DNA of 64,000 bases, from positions 107,552,638 through 107,616,637 of the forward strand of contig OV884014.1 in the NCBI GenBank assembly GCA_930367205.1. Direction: 5' to 3'. Position numbers and translations under genes: made by a program. The DNA is from Acanthosoma haemorrhoidale. Lineage: Eukaryota > Arthropoda > Insecta > Hemiptera > Acanthosomatidae. Below are positions 48,901-62,200 of the stretch, one piece after another. Every line of letters starts with the position of its first letter. The stretch's first letter is position 1. The notes under the pieces were generated by a model. That model was not told where the DNA came from, ran no database searches, and worked only from the letters and a program-made list of their open reading frames with translations.

Positions 48901-51900
48901 TCATCTGACTTTAATATGTTCATCAGTGGGAGTCTTCGGCACTTGACGGTAGTCAGAATTGAGAAGGCGTTGCAGAAGGACTATGTTCATTCCCATTACA
49001 ATCGTCAAAGCTGTAACAAGCAGTTAAATATTAAATTAATAAGGTGCTGTTAATTAGGATATATTGAATCTATGGTATGAAACCTCAAGAAAAGCTAAGG
49101 CTGGTACGGTAGATAGGTGATAATGTGGTTAGTACTAGGCAATTCCTCCTAACCTGTCTTTATCCAAATAGCTACTCATTTATCCTCAGAAGGCTGAATG
49201 AACCCAATAAGAGACTACCTCCAAAATCCTTAGGGGTAGCCGTGAATTAAACCTGGTTGTCAGCATGCTAAGGACTAGGCTACACGGCCGTTAATTGGGA
49301 AATGGCAACAACACCACGAAAAGTCATGCAAGAAACCACACACAGTAGAACAAAAATTAGAAATGTTGTTTTATTATTAATTGAACAACGTACAATCGTA
49401 ATAAGTAATATTTAGACTTTGCGAAATAGCGTAAAAAATCTAAAAAACTAAACCACTAGAAATTAGTTCATGAGGTCACTTTCGCCTCAGGTGTTGCTGG
49501 TTTGGATTGCAGGGGATTAGCTCTGAGATAGAGCAAGGAAGCAAATAGAAAATAGGGTAGTGGACTTGAGAGGCGGAAATGGAAATTCTGGATGGGATGA
49601 GAGGGATAACATAGAAGACAGGATAGGAAATCTAGCAGAGGATTCTGGATTGCGGAGACTGAATGTGAAAGATATTGGTGGGGTTGGCACTTCAGCCAGT
49701 AGGTTGGAATATAGTTGTGTATACAACTCTCCAGGAGGCATGTAATAAGCAGCCTGTTAGTTTATTGTTGGCAGTGATGTGGAGGCCGTGTGGGAGCCAT
49801 ATAAGCCCTAGATAGGTGATCTTGGATTTAGCAAGAATGGATAGATTGATTGATGAGGAAACAAATGAAGGACAACGGCGGCGAGGATTTTTCGCCATTA
49901 AATAATATAAAAGAAATTATAAACAGTTCAAATCCAAAACAAGTCAATGTAACAGAATGTTTGAGTAATTGGAACAGCTAAGAGGAACCTTGGGACTGCA
50001 GTTGTTTATAATTACTAGAGGGGAGCACTTGTTTATATATAGACTAGAAAGAGAAGCTTTAAATGGATTTGTTTTAAGAAGAGATGATAATTGTTCCAGT
50101 TTGTCGATGGTCAAACATAATTGATGTGAGGGCCCTCATACTTCGTATTTATATCTATGTATAACCTCAATCAGCATAGACGACAGGAGACCATTGAGGC
50201 AGCATTGTTTGTATTTGGATCATTAGGATCACAAAGCTACTTGAATGGCAAGGCAAGTGTTCGACGGCACATTTGTAAACAACTCTATAACTGTATATTG
50301 TAATGTTATTCTTAATATCGAGAAACATTATTATTTAAGTAAATATTAAGAAATATTAAAGATAGATGTAATGGTTAGATTCAGATAGAGGGTTTAGATA
50401 AGGGTGTGAAGATAAGAGATAGCGGAGACAACATGGAGTAATAGGAACAGTCCATGATAAGAACTTAAGTAGAAGTGGGAAATAGGATATAAAGAAGCCT
50501 ATTCTGGTGAGGCCAGCTGAAGAAGAGTGAGGCCTAAACACTATGAGCATTAAGCGGCAAGATCCCTTGATACCCCACACTTGAAGATATCAGGCAGGTG
50601 ATGGAACAAGACCCATAGAAGAAGAGCACATCGATGCGGATGGAAGACATGTCCTACCATATCCACGTGTTATCCCCAGAACGAGTACATATTTCATACT
50701 AACTTTGATTTACAATTCTCTGCCATTAACAGTGTGAATAAGTAGTGTTAGAGATAATTATTAATTATAATGATTGATAAGGTTATTTTAAATAAAAGTA
50801 CCAATGTTATTTAGTCTGAACCCAACCTGTGAGCTTTTAATTACATATTAAAATAATAAAATCATATATAAATCTATATTAATAAAAGTTGTGATTATTA
50901 ATATCCCGACTAGTACATTTATTACAATATGAATTAATTTTATTTTTTTACTTCTTTCATGTAAATGTTTGGTTGTCAAGTACCCCCACTACCGTTAATT
51001 TACATTTTTTTAATTAATAAATTAAAGATATACAACAAAATGGTTTGCCACCTACATGGGGCTTATTCATATTTTTGAAGGCCATAATAGAATATTACAG
51101 TATATACAATTATATATCTAAGTACAAAGGTACTCACTGGTGCCAGCGACGTAGATGTCGAAGCCGCTCATGTCCATCCGGTGGTGCACAAGCCACCTTG
51201 TCATCCAGCCGAGGGTTAGTATCCTGAATACCACAAAAGTCCCTGTTTGAACAGAGCTCATCTTAGAAAAGGCCATTTTTGTCAACAATTTTATAGTTTT
51301 GTAGCAGGAAATAAAGGCACTTGAATATTCTATTAAGTAAATTTATAAAAAAAAGTTTCAATTTTCTTTACTACAGTGATTAGCCCACTAATTTTATCAG
51401 GATAGAGATTCATGGGCTCAATTAATAATTACACATTTTCTCTGAACAAATTTTGTCATTTACACTTCTATTATACTCAATTAACGTATTGAATTTTATT
51501 GAAAGCATATACAAGAGGGATGCATAGTTAATAAATTTTATTTAAAAATAAATAAATTGGAGGTTATATTTTTATTCGTCAGTAATGAGCCCTAACCATC
51601 ACATCGGAGGCTATCAAATAAACGAATTTAGCATGAGAGAGTTGGTCCTCTTCTAAACCTGGTATTTATACCCTGTCTCCCTGACAGCATAAAAAGAGTT
51701 TTTCAGATTAGTTACAGGAAATCCATGTCTTACCTACTTTTATTACCTAGGGTCATAGTTAATTTCCCGGTCCTTTTGGTGTCCTTAGTGTCGGGTCTTC
51801 CCAGAGCATATCTTGTTTTGTAACTAAGGGTCAATGGCTTTTTCGGTTCATTGTCTCCAAGGCCCCAGCTATATATATGTATTCCATCCAACAAATACTT

Positions 51901-54900
51901 TTTTGAGATAACAATCAATTTTACCCCATAAATATCATTATAATGTATTTTAAAAGAAAAATCATTATGGGGAAGCTTGCAATTAAAACCGAATCTCTGT
52001 AACTACAAAGAACTATAGAGGGCCGCTACTAGCTAACTACTAGATTGCAAGGATGGCAATAAATGGATTACAAAGCTTTTCTTGGGCTACTGAGGATGGG
52101 GTGGTTAGAATCTCACTCTCCCTAAACAATAATTAGTGTTATGGATGGATGAAAAGATGTTACTCCCCAAAAGATTGTTTTCTTTGTTATTAGCTCTTCC
52201 AACAATGACTTAGGTACATGTTAGTTATGGGGGCTTCCACAGTAGGTAAGGAACCTCCCTCAATTAAAAGGGCATTGGTTCAGTCAAGTGGGGCAATGAT
52301 GATTTTCTGACCAAATTTATGCGGAGGACACAACTTCAAGATGATGCATTTGTACAAATTTTAAAAGAAATACATCATATGTATGGCCATCCATTATTAT
52401 GGAGATGTAGTGGTTTCATGATACAAGGGTTATATCTCTAAATGGCAAGTGAATTTATTTCAATAAATAAAAATATGTTTCCGGCTATTGTTCATTAATT
52501 TCAACAATTAGATGTCACTGACATTTGGTACCATTATCTGGAGCCGCTATAACTAATATGTACCATACAATGTTATTATCAAAGGCTAAAGACTAGTTGC
52601 CTCTGTCAAGATGTCCTCACTCCTCAGCCTACAAAATAACAATTCACTGTTGAACGCACTCAGGGAAATATTAGCAAATTATTCTGTGAGCAAAAAAATA
52701 TTTTCTCCCAACTATACAATTCAAACCCATAATTGGCACATTTAAAGAAACGTTCTGTTTCTTTTATCAAAATGGATTTTTAATTTCATTATGACCACCC
52801 ATTTTATTGTACCACCCAGTGGTTGGCTATATATAAATCGTAACCATTTTGTTAACAATCACATCCCTGGGAAGTAAGTATATTTCCCTTTCGAGGAGAT
52901 AAAGGTACCCCCTCTCATACCTAGGTTGAAGGAATTGTTGATCCTGTAGACAACCGAAGACTTGCTCCAGTTATTCAAGAGCAACAGCTGCCTAGAATGG
53001 AGGAAGACACTGTTCACTTCAACCAGGAGGGCCATAAGTGTGTAACCGATATACTTCTGCTGAGTCATCGCCGTCATGAATGACAGTATCACCTATAATG
53101 TAATAAATAGTTATTTATGTTAGTTCTTAGAATTTGAAGAATAAATAAGATGAAAAATCATTATTTCTAATAAAAAAAAACAACAGGGAAGTCACAACGA
53201 TCAGAACAAATAGACAAGAGACTGAGGTGAACAAATATAAGCTAATTTTCGGTTTTGAAAACAATTCAAGTCAAGTGTGATGCAGAACACAATTACGGCT
53301 TTCATTAGAGTAGCAAAAACAATTCAAACGAGAATTTTAATGACTATTTATACTCATAGTCCTCTGAAGTCCATCATATTATATATTTTTTCAACTAATT
53401 ACAAAATTATGACTTTTTCTTACTCACCATATGATTGATTTTATTTTTGTCATAACCGAAGGATCAAGAGGAGCTACCATGCAAAATACTATGCCTCCAT
53501 GACAAACATAGGTTGAGTTAGAGTGCTGAATATCATTTTAATAACAGCTGTTTTTAGACTTAGTCACTTATTCCCTGAAGCCATGTAAGGATCCTACTCA
53601 AAATTTTATGTAGCTATTATGATTGTCTTTTAAGCATAGCTTTACTTTCTGTTGCAACAGTAATTTAATTGGGTTTAATTGGTTTCCAACTTCAGAGGAG
53701 GCACACATAACTAACTTAGTCCGAATTTTATTTAATTTCTCCAATGAATTGAACAAGAGCAGGCTTATTAGGAATCTTAGCAAGAGCAGGTCAATATATA
53801 ACATTTTTAAACGTTTCAACGGTTTTATTACTCATGCGTCTGTTTGTTTTGACGTTTATGAGTACTCTTTCCAAAAAGGGGAGAAATTAAATTTTACACG
53901 AAGAACCGATTTGATATTGGGAAGACCCCATAAACATGATCTAGTGTCATTAATTAATTAGCTTAAAAAAAATATTTTTTTCTATAAATTGAATAGGGTA
54001 TATTAAATTAAAGATCTCCACGTCTTGATCAAAAACAAACAATTTGTGTTTTAATTTTTTAAACTGTTATCACAAAGTCATTAGTAAAACTTGCCATCGA
54101 TATGGTATTCGACTCAACCAATGATTTTTATAGAGCTACAATGTTTTCCATGCCAGCACCATTTGATGACTGGGTAATATTAAAAATAAAAGCAACCCAA
54201 TGAAAAATAATGAATCAAAAAAATTACTAAGTACATAAAAAAACTTATAAAAAAATATTTTTCAAAATATTGAGTAGGCTATCCAAATTAAAGATATAAA
54301 CATCATGATTAACAGTATATAATGTATGTCGAGGCTAAGTTGACTATAATTACAAAAAAGTCATTACATCTGCTATTAGAATCATTTTTGCAACCACAAA
54401 GAAACCCTCAATCGTTTGATGCATCACACTAAACTGGGGCATTTTTTTGACTTATTTCAGAAGTAGTATAGAAAAGGAAATGCCTTTTTTACCATAAAGT
54501 GATGGAGGAGAAGCTCGTATGTCTTTGATTTTCTGTCATTAATAGCCATATCAATGAGGTCATAGATAAAATAACCTGAAATTATAGCAATAGTTCTATT
54601 ATGAAATAAAAATTAGCAATAATTTATAATATTTACAGCGCCTTTATATGTTTCATAGTTACCTGAAATATAATTTATAATGTCTTTCGTTGTTACAATA
54701 TTGTGTACAAATTTACAAAAAACAACAACAACTGGTTCGGAGGTTTAACAAAACAGAGTAATAAATAAAAACAACTTATGCATAATTAGTTAATAGTAAT
54801 GCACTTTTTAATATTTGTTGGCTAAAGAGAAAACAAATAGTGAAAAAGTCAGGATTGAATCAAGCACTTCTTCTTAAAATCATTCAAGCTCTTTTAATAA

Positions 54901-57075
54901 TAGATCCATTGGAAAGAAATAATTATAAAATAACCAAATAAGAGAATTAATGAACTAAAATAAATAAACACTTTATGCTTGGATATTGTTCCCTAATAAT
55001 ACCAAAAAGGAACAAAATAGGAATGTATAGCAGACAAAAACAACAACATAACATTACACAGATTTGATAAAAATAAAGGGGCTATCAACATATGAGATTA
55101 CTATAAAGAACATACAGCAAAAGATTGAAACAAAAAACATAAATGAGTAGAAATGAAATAAATAAATGAAGAAAACCTAGGAATAATTATAAGGGGGGAA
55201 AGGCAATGGGGGCGTTTGCTGGAATGAATGACAAATAAATAAACAGAATAAGCAAGATGAATTGTTAGATTGGAAGGATATGGTAAAGTCTGGATTTAAA
55301 GATTGGGAGAGTTGATGATTACGAATATCGACAGGAATCGAATTACAAAGGTATATGGCACTGATAAGAAAAGAATGGTCAAAGGTAGCAGATTGTGAAA
55401 AGGGAATTGCCGGTTGGAAGAGCGGGAACATGTATTGCTGATTTAAATATGAGAAGGTAAGGAGCCTTTCTAATCATGACAGTACTGAAGAGGAATGGTG
55501 TCGTGGATAACCTGGGGTAAGAGCCTCTGAACGGTAATAAAAAAAATCCTGCGTTCAAACCTTAGTTGCTGCACTATTTTTTCCCTTTTACTAATAATTA
55601 TTATATTTTACTAATCAGTCAATAGCCACAGTGTTTATTTCCAGTACTTCTGTGTAATGGAAGAGGCCTTAATAAAGTAATACATTTAGATGTTGGTACA
55701 CGCTTAATTTAGTTAATGTTAAAGGGCACATATTTCATTTTTATTTCTCATTTAGTTTTTCGTCGGCTATATTCAACCATACTGTAACAGCCCATGCACA
55801 AAGAAAAAACCTAAATGGTCGACTGTAACTGCCAGAATTTATTTGTATGTTAACGAGCTAATTAAAATTAAAAAAACTAACCTGTAATTATTAATTCAAA
55901 AATTAAATAAAATGCATTATTCTCATGTAAAATAAAAACTTCTCCAACTGGAGAAGATAATTATATAATTCAGTAAAAGTGTTATCAATGAACACAATTA
56001 TTATATTAATGTTATATAAATATTTTGTTCAAAGGGATTTTGGAGAAAACTGCTCTAACTATAGTTATTTTAAATTGTTTTAACAAAGTGATGATATTTT
56101 AAGTGTAAGCTAATTACCTATAATTAACTAAAATCTACAATTTAATAATAAAGAAAAATTTAGCATTATCAAATATGAAATAAGGTACAATAAACCAAAG
56201 GTTATTTAATTAATAAGGATGTGGACTAATAATCCAGGAAGTGTGAATCGCTAGTCTCTTAATAGACCAATTCTGAAAGATATACAATGTTCAACTATAA
56301 GTGGTTTAATTTGTTATCGCAATATTTTTTATATAAAAACTGATTCAACTAGCTATAATAAGCTGTGAAATTCAAGCTACTGTCAAATTATAATTTTCAA
56401 ATTGTCAGGTTGTTAATATCAATTTTTGGTAAAAGTTTAGGTATGTCAAACGCAATCAAATTGGAAATTAATAGTATAATTTGGCTTGCTATTGTGAAAA
56501 GGATATAGGAGACACACTTTAGTAAAAATAATCGGATAGAGACTTTTAATATCTGATTGAAGCCCAGCAAAGAAATGAATTTATTGTAACTTATGAAACT
56601 GCTCAATAAAGAGATTATCCCTAAAAAAAAAAAATTATTCAAGCTGGGCTACAGGATTTAAATTTAAATGAAACCATCAATAATCTGTATCAGTATCACA
56701 TCCACTCACCTATCGAGATTGAAATGAGGGTGTGTGATGTAGGAGTCCACTCTGAAATAAGATCCTTGCGCATTTCAGGAGTTGACCAAAAACTACGAAC
56801 ATAATAAGAAAAAATGCATGAAATTTTCCCACTAATGCATATAGTACTTTCTATGTCAATGGCTCTACATACCAAAAGCAAGCTCCACAGCCAGTTATAA
56901 ATGAATGAATGAGGGAATTGGCAGTGTTTCGCCATTTCCATTGCTTTTTGGTATTCTTTTGAAGTAAAGATGGGGCGAGGGATTTCAAAACCCAATAATT
57001 GTTGAAATAAAATAGGCCAGAACTAATTGCGATGGTTGGATAACCGAAATTCGAGGTGAAAATGCCCAAATCCAT
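48901..57075 (-). CDS. TLC-domain membrane protein (TLCD1/TLCD2-like)
   Basis: Six coding exons on the minus strand: 57075-56873, 56792-56710, 54575-54493, 53092-52921, 51242-51138 and 49010-48901. All have GT-AG junctions with matching phases and give about 251 residues, the size of vertebrate TLCD1/2. Seen directly: WKWRNTANSLIHSFITG, a STPEMRKDL stretch, GYFIYDLIDMA, LLLHHFM, ALLVEVNSVFLHSRQLLLLN, NLGTFVVFRILTLGWMTRW and a final hydrophobic segment before TPTDEHIKVR. These are the TLC-domain landmarks in order, with several membrane helices. TLCD1/2 proteins lie in cell membranes and limit polyunsaturated chains in phospholipids, which sets membrane fluidity. The gene is divergent to PRPF8. 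Introns hold R1, SINE-B and LINE remnants. Which paralogue it is cannot be decided here. Confidence 0.87.
49095..49295 (-). repeat. tRNA-derived SINE, family A, copy 2
   Basis: On the minus strand: A-box-like TAGCCTAGTCCTTAGCATGC, B box AGGTTTAATTCACGG, then CTTCTGAGGATAAATGAGTA and GTGGTTAGTACTAGG reversed. Same order as 3960-4190. It begins about 85 bases right of TLCD exon 6, in the last intron. Confidence 0.65.
49440..49900. other. GC-richer intronic block, possible decayed LINE
   Basis: On the minus strand near 49870-49740 a frame reads AKSKITYLGLIWLPHGLHI, faintly like the K-YLG--LD---W--H segment of LINE proteins. No stronger motif was found, so this is only a suggestion. It lies in the last TLCD intron. 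Confidence 0.3.
49905..51105 (+). repeat. R1 repeat, copy 8, split by an insertion
   Basis: R1 runs from CAAAACAAGTCAATGTAACA through AATTGGAACAGCTAAGAGGA, GATGGTCAAACATAATTGAT and TTCGACGGCACATTTGTAAA to about 50303. It resumes near 50932 with AATTAATTTTATTTTTTTAC and TGTTTGGTTGTCAAGTACCC, and reaches AAAATGGTTTGCCACCTACA. The roughly 630 bases between are foreign to R1. The right end touches TLCD exon 5 (51138). Confidence 0.7.
50303..50930. other. Unclassified insertion inside R1 copy 8
   Basis: About 630 bp with a purine-rich left half (GATAGAGGGTTTAGATAAGG) and an AT-rich right half. It begins TGTAATGTTATTCTTAAT, which resembles the R1 start and may be the beginning of another, very decayed R1-type unit. 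No coding motif was seen. Confidence 0.4.
53100..54490. other. TLCD intron without a recognised element
   Basis: A 112-codon forward frame at 53623-53961 and an antisense frame overlap here. Neither contains a motif I recognise, and the codon content is AT-driven. I do not call a gene. Confidence 0.4.
54800..54905 (-). repeat. tRNA-derived SINE, family B, copy 3
   Basis: On the minus strand GATTCAATCCTGAC is followed by TTTTTCACTATTTGTTTTCT and CTTTAGCCAACAAATATTA, the family-B B box and tail. The tRNA-like head is weak. Confidence 0.5.
55177..55450 (-). pseudogene. Non-LTR retrotransposon C-terminal remnant
   Basis: The minus frame reads FDHSFLISAIYLCNSIPVDI followed by RNHQLSQSLNPDF, a decayed form of the R--SF---A---WNSLP--IR end found in many LINE reverse transcriptases, here with Cys for Trp. 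It lies in TLCD intron 2. Confidence 0.65.
55480..55620 (+). repeat. tRNA-derived SINE, family B, copy 4
   Basis: A-box-like GTCGTGGATAACCTGG, B-box-like GCGTTCAAACC and tail CACTATTTTTTCCCTTTTAC followed by TAATAATTATTA. Matches 14600-14785 in the same order. Confidence 0.6.
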
Positions 57076-59240
57076 AACGATAAAGCTGACAGACGGGATA
57101 GTTATGAAATAAATAAGTTAATTGAGATTCAATACTGAGATTTACTACTGACAAAATCACCCTCCGACACACACACCGCCAGACAACAAGCCACCCCTAA
57201 CAATTCCCAGCCGACGCATAAATTACTCAGATTTGTTTTTCAGTGTTGCTGGCCAACATTCATGTCGACAATTATCTATATTAATGAGGTATTATCGGAA
57301 TATTATTTATTTGGCTATAATTATATTTTTATAGGTGTCAAATTTTATTTATTTGAATAAATTAGCCAAAGTATCATTTATAAAATTAACAATTGAGAAC
57401 GGACCTGTTTGTTTTCCTACAACACTGCCTTGTACAAGTCTAGCCGTACTATGCTATGTACAGCTTGAATGTTATTTCTTATTAAATGTATTTTTAAACA
57501 GGTTTAAAGTTATATGACTCTACTATGTAAAGTATAACCGTTTCAGAAGAAGAAGTTTCATTGGAAGTGAATGGTCTCCTTATTCACAACTAAACGTGAG
57601 TATTGTTTCTAAACGTGACTATACTGTTAATGTTTGCTTGCTAAATTATTTTTCTTTTATCTTTCGGCAGAATTTTAATTTACTTGGCCAGTCAAGAGAG
57701 TACAAATAGTATTAATAATATAATGCAAATACTGCAAACATTTTGAAAAATTTCGTATTTACTGTAGTACTTTTTTCCTATTAAACTTGCTGTTGTAACC
57801 TTGTATATGGGATATATAATACATGGGATAATAATAAATATTATTTATACAATCCTTAAGCTTTTAAGAATCATGATTGTTTCATTTTAATAGTTAAGTT
57901 TATTAGAACGTGCAAAAATGTTTGTGTATAGCGGTTATGAGCATTAAACATTATAGAAAAAATTCTCTCTTCCCTACTATATTCATCGAATATATAATAA
58001 ATTTAAGAATGATGTGTATAGAATTTCTGTTAAAAATTGTTAAGTGAGGATTGCCGCTGAAAGATCTGGTAGAGTGATGTTAACAAAGTTTCAATTCCCT
58101 GCTTAATGAGGTTAATGTACTTCATTGGTGTATTTTTGCTTGGCAAAGTTAATCGTATTCTAGAGTGTACATTCGGTAATTATGTAAGTGTTGATGTTAA
58201 CGAATAAATGATAAATTTTAAATAGTATGGAGTCGTTTTTTTGGAGACATTTTGCTGGCTGCTGATAAAATCATATTATATATGCACATTCATAAAATAC
58301 TTCATATATTTTATCGAGAAGAATGTATTTTCACTTGATCCCAGCAACGTACCTGCAAAAATTGTTCTAATTTATACTGATTACATGTTGAGAATTCTTT
58401 TATGGGTATGATATTAATTTAATTTACTGCCAGTTTATTCATGTACACAGCTTCCAAGTTGTAAATACCATATTTTGTAAGAACTATTGAAGAAGATAAG
58501 ATATTTATGAATTGTATTATATAAAAATTAAATATATTATAATTTTTTATTTTCTCACACCTATATCTCACAAGATATAAGCTCACAAGCTGAAATGAGG
58601 ACAAGAAGCTGATTGCCTTCAGCAATGGCATAATATAATGTGTTCAAGAATTTTTTTATTATTGTTAAACTATTCTTGAGGATTGTGTGTTGAGCCTCCC
58701 ATAGCATTGTAAAAGGACACGGCACTGCCCCAGCATGTCTCTGTTACTTATATCAATGGGGTTCATCTCTTTTTTAAGTAGTGCAGTGGCTCTGTTGAAT
58801 TTCTCTCGGTGTTGTCATCAGGAATGACAACAACTATCTTTGCCCTATTTTAGTGAAGTTTATGATAAAAATATCAGACTGGTTACGGAGCACCATTCTG
58901 GTCTGTAATAATAGAATCATCCCAAGATCCTCTCATTAGCTGCTTTTTGGTGGTGTAACTAAAATATGATGAGTTAGCATCCAAAGGGAAATTGAATTTT
59001 TGCCACATTATTATGCCTCTGAAGGTATCCTATATTAGAGTCCATCCATTAATGAATGGTACTACCTAGACAGCATTTGTTGGAGTCCATTGCCACTGAC
59101 GACATACTTCTTGTAAGATGTTATGACAATAACTCAGCGGTCTTGGACAGCCCCGACAAAGCCTTCTATTTTATTGTTGATGTACACAGGAAACCAATTT
59201 TTTTTATATGGTAACATTAATGATATATTTTTATTTTCAG
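57076..59240. promoter_or_regulatory. Divergent intergenic region between TLCD and PRPF8
   Basis: The two genes point away from each other. A likely 5' noncoding exon of PRPF8 ends at the donor AAAC|GTGAGT near 57595, since the first coding exon begins right after a TTTTCAG acceptor at 59240. That would leave only about 0.3-0.5 kb (57.1-57.6 kb) as a shared promoter zone. The rest, including the block at 58.65-59.2 kb, holds nothing I can name. Confidence 0.4.
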
Positions 59241-59261
59241 ACATAAGCTAGATATATTAGA

Positions 59262-62200
59262 ATGGCCCTCCCACCATACCTGGTGCCCCACCCATGGGCC
59301 TCGGCAGCGATGATGGTGCAGGCTCAGCAGCAACAACAGGCAGCCGCTGCCCAACAGCTGGCTGCACAGGCAGCAGCTGCACATGCACACGCCCACGCAC
59401 ATCAGATGGCTGCCCTCCAGCATCAGCAGATGGTTGCGGCTGCACAGGCTCAACAGCCTCAGCCGGTCCTACCCAAGCCTCCAGAGCCGATAACTGATGA
59501 TAAACTTCAAGAAAAGGGTAATATAAGTTTTTCCTCTCCCATTTGATACTTGATGACTCCTTTCTACTTCCTTGGAGATCTATCTGATTGAGGACGGACA
59601 ATTAGGATTGTACTTTATATGGTGGAGTCTTTTATAACCTCATAGCCAGATTCAATTAATGAATTGCTTTCATCACTGGGACCATTGCGATCTCAAGTGA
59701 AACTTCTATATCTTTCACTCTTCATTAATTTGAAATTGTCTATCCTTCTTATCATCGACAGTATCTCCAAGTATCTTTCCTCTACCAAATTAAAGAATTC
59801 CATCTTCTTTCACTGTCCACCCTCCTTCTATTCAAATCATTCGTTCACTCGTTTTGCACGTTTTTCCAGATTTGACTTAGCCCCCTCAATTCACTCACCC
59901 TTCAGGCCTGTGTATCTTGCCATACTACACTACAACTTTCTACAGATCTTTCCTTATCGTACAATATCCTGAATCTGGCTGGACCACCATTTCTTTCAAC
60001 AATTGGCATGAACATACCCTTCCAACATTCAAATCACAATTTTTTTTATAGCATCTGTCTTTCCAATCATGCCCTATGTCCTAGATTCTTTCATTCAGTC
60101 TTAAATTAATGTTTTTCTTTAACTTATAAGAATTATATTTACAATTACTTTAGGATCTTAAGCACAAGGTGTTCTAAGACGCCAGCAGTCCCAGAATGAA
60201 ATAAAATTATACTAAACAACAAATCTTCTGTCCTTCCAGAATATGGTATTTAATCACCAATAACGCTTTCGACAGCTCTAAGTGAAGTCCGAAGAGGTAG
60301 CAAACCTATTTTGAAGTTTAAATTATTATAAATGTTATAAGTTGTTTCATGTCATCAATTGACTGAGTAGCCATGAGATTAATGTTCTATTGTGTTTTTA
60401 AATAGTTTTTAATTATTTATTGCTCATGAGTCGAATTTGTAAAAAAAATTTAAGTTAAGGAAAATGGATAGAACATTTCAGATTTTATGCAATTTTGCAC
60501 TGTTAATATCTTGAATACATTTTACTTATTAATTGTTATCATTTTTGCTCATAAAGATAGATTTTGTTTGTCTCCATAAGCACAGTCCAGGTTTTTATCA
60601 GGTAACTCTTCATTTTAGCCACTGAAGTTGACAGATTAGAGCTGTTGAAAAGGTTATTGGTGATTAAATACCATATTGAAGATAGACGGAAGATTTGTTG
60701 TTTAATCATACCCTAACACAATCAGCGAAAACCATTTGAAAAAATATTATTAATAAGTTTAATTTGTTTTGCAGCCCAAAAATGGCAACAGTTGCAGTCA
60801 AAACGTTTCTCAGAAAAGAGAAAGTTTGGTTTTGTCGATGCTCAGAAGGAAGATATGCCCCCAGAACATATAAGGAAAATCATCCGAGATCACGGAGATA
60901 TGAGTAATCGAAAATACAGACACGATAAAAGAGTCTATTTAGGGTAGGTTAACAAATTTCTCTATTATATTTCAATTTCACGAAATAGAATTTAATTATA
61001 TCTCCCATAATTACTACAGGGCCTTGAAGTACATGCCGCATGCTGTGATGAAACTGCTGGAGAACATGCCAATGCCTTGGGAACAGATTCGAGACGTGAA
61101 AGCTCTCTACCATATCACTGGTGCTATAACGTTTGTGAACGAAATCCCGTGGATAATTGAGCCTGTCTACATTGCGCAATGGGGGTGAGTAAGCAAGAAA
61201 CCTTTCTTTTTAAAATTAATTTTGCAAGGATCTGTGGCCTCACCAATTTTTTTCCCCTTGTTATTATACCAAAGATTTTTTTTTTAAATTTTGGCCTGCT
61301 TTGTTTTGTTGATTCAATTCGAACCAAGCAGTTTTAATGAAGTTTGTATAAAAAAAATTAAGAGCATAAAAATTGAAGGCACACTATTAAGAGACAGGAG
61401 CTGAGATCTTTAAATATTATTGAATAATTGTGACACAAAGACCTACTCAGGACCTGTGACTATATAGAATTAATTTTATTTCTTAAACCATCTCGATCGC
61501 TACAAAATTAAAAATAACTTCAGATCAGTGACTTGAAAAAGTCTGTCAGATACCTTAACCAAAACTTATATAGCATAATTAAGAAAAATTAGGAACAGTA
61601 ATACAAAATGAATATCCAAGATATTCTAAAAAGTAAAGTTCCAGCCAGTTTTCTTATATTATTGCTTTTAGTTATTTACAATTTTGAAATGCCCCAGATC
61701 GTTAAGCTAAAAAATTAATTGTTTTTGAATAAAAGTCTTTTGGAGACTCATTAGTAAGAGTCTTTGATATTATTGTTTCACTTTCTGCATCCTACATTTT
61801 GTTTATGTATACTTAAGAATATATGATTTAGTCCAGTATTGAAGTAAAAACTTGAATTGGTAAAGATAACAAGGCTGCTAATTCTTAAATAATCTAGCCT
61901 TTAAAATATTCTTGCTAAAAGTGGAAGTTGTATTAGTCTATTAAAGCCTTGTCGAGTTTTAATATCAGTTATTACCATCGAACAGGACAATGTGGATCAT
62001 GATGAGGCGAGAGAAGAGGGACAGGAGGCACTTCAAGAGAATGAGGTTCCCGCCGTTTGACGATGAAGAACCTCCCCTTGACTACGCAGATAACGTGCTA
62101 GACGTTGAGCCACTCGAAGCTATACAGATAGACCTTGATCCAGATGAAGACTCCTCGGTCACCAAGTGGTTCTATGATCACAAACCACTTGTCGGGACTA

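Noticed and set aside
53623..53961. 112-codon forward frame in a TLCD intron
   Set aside because: No motif, AT-driven composition, and an overlapping antisense frame; not enough for a gene call.
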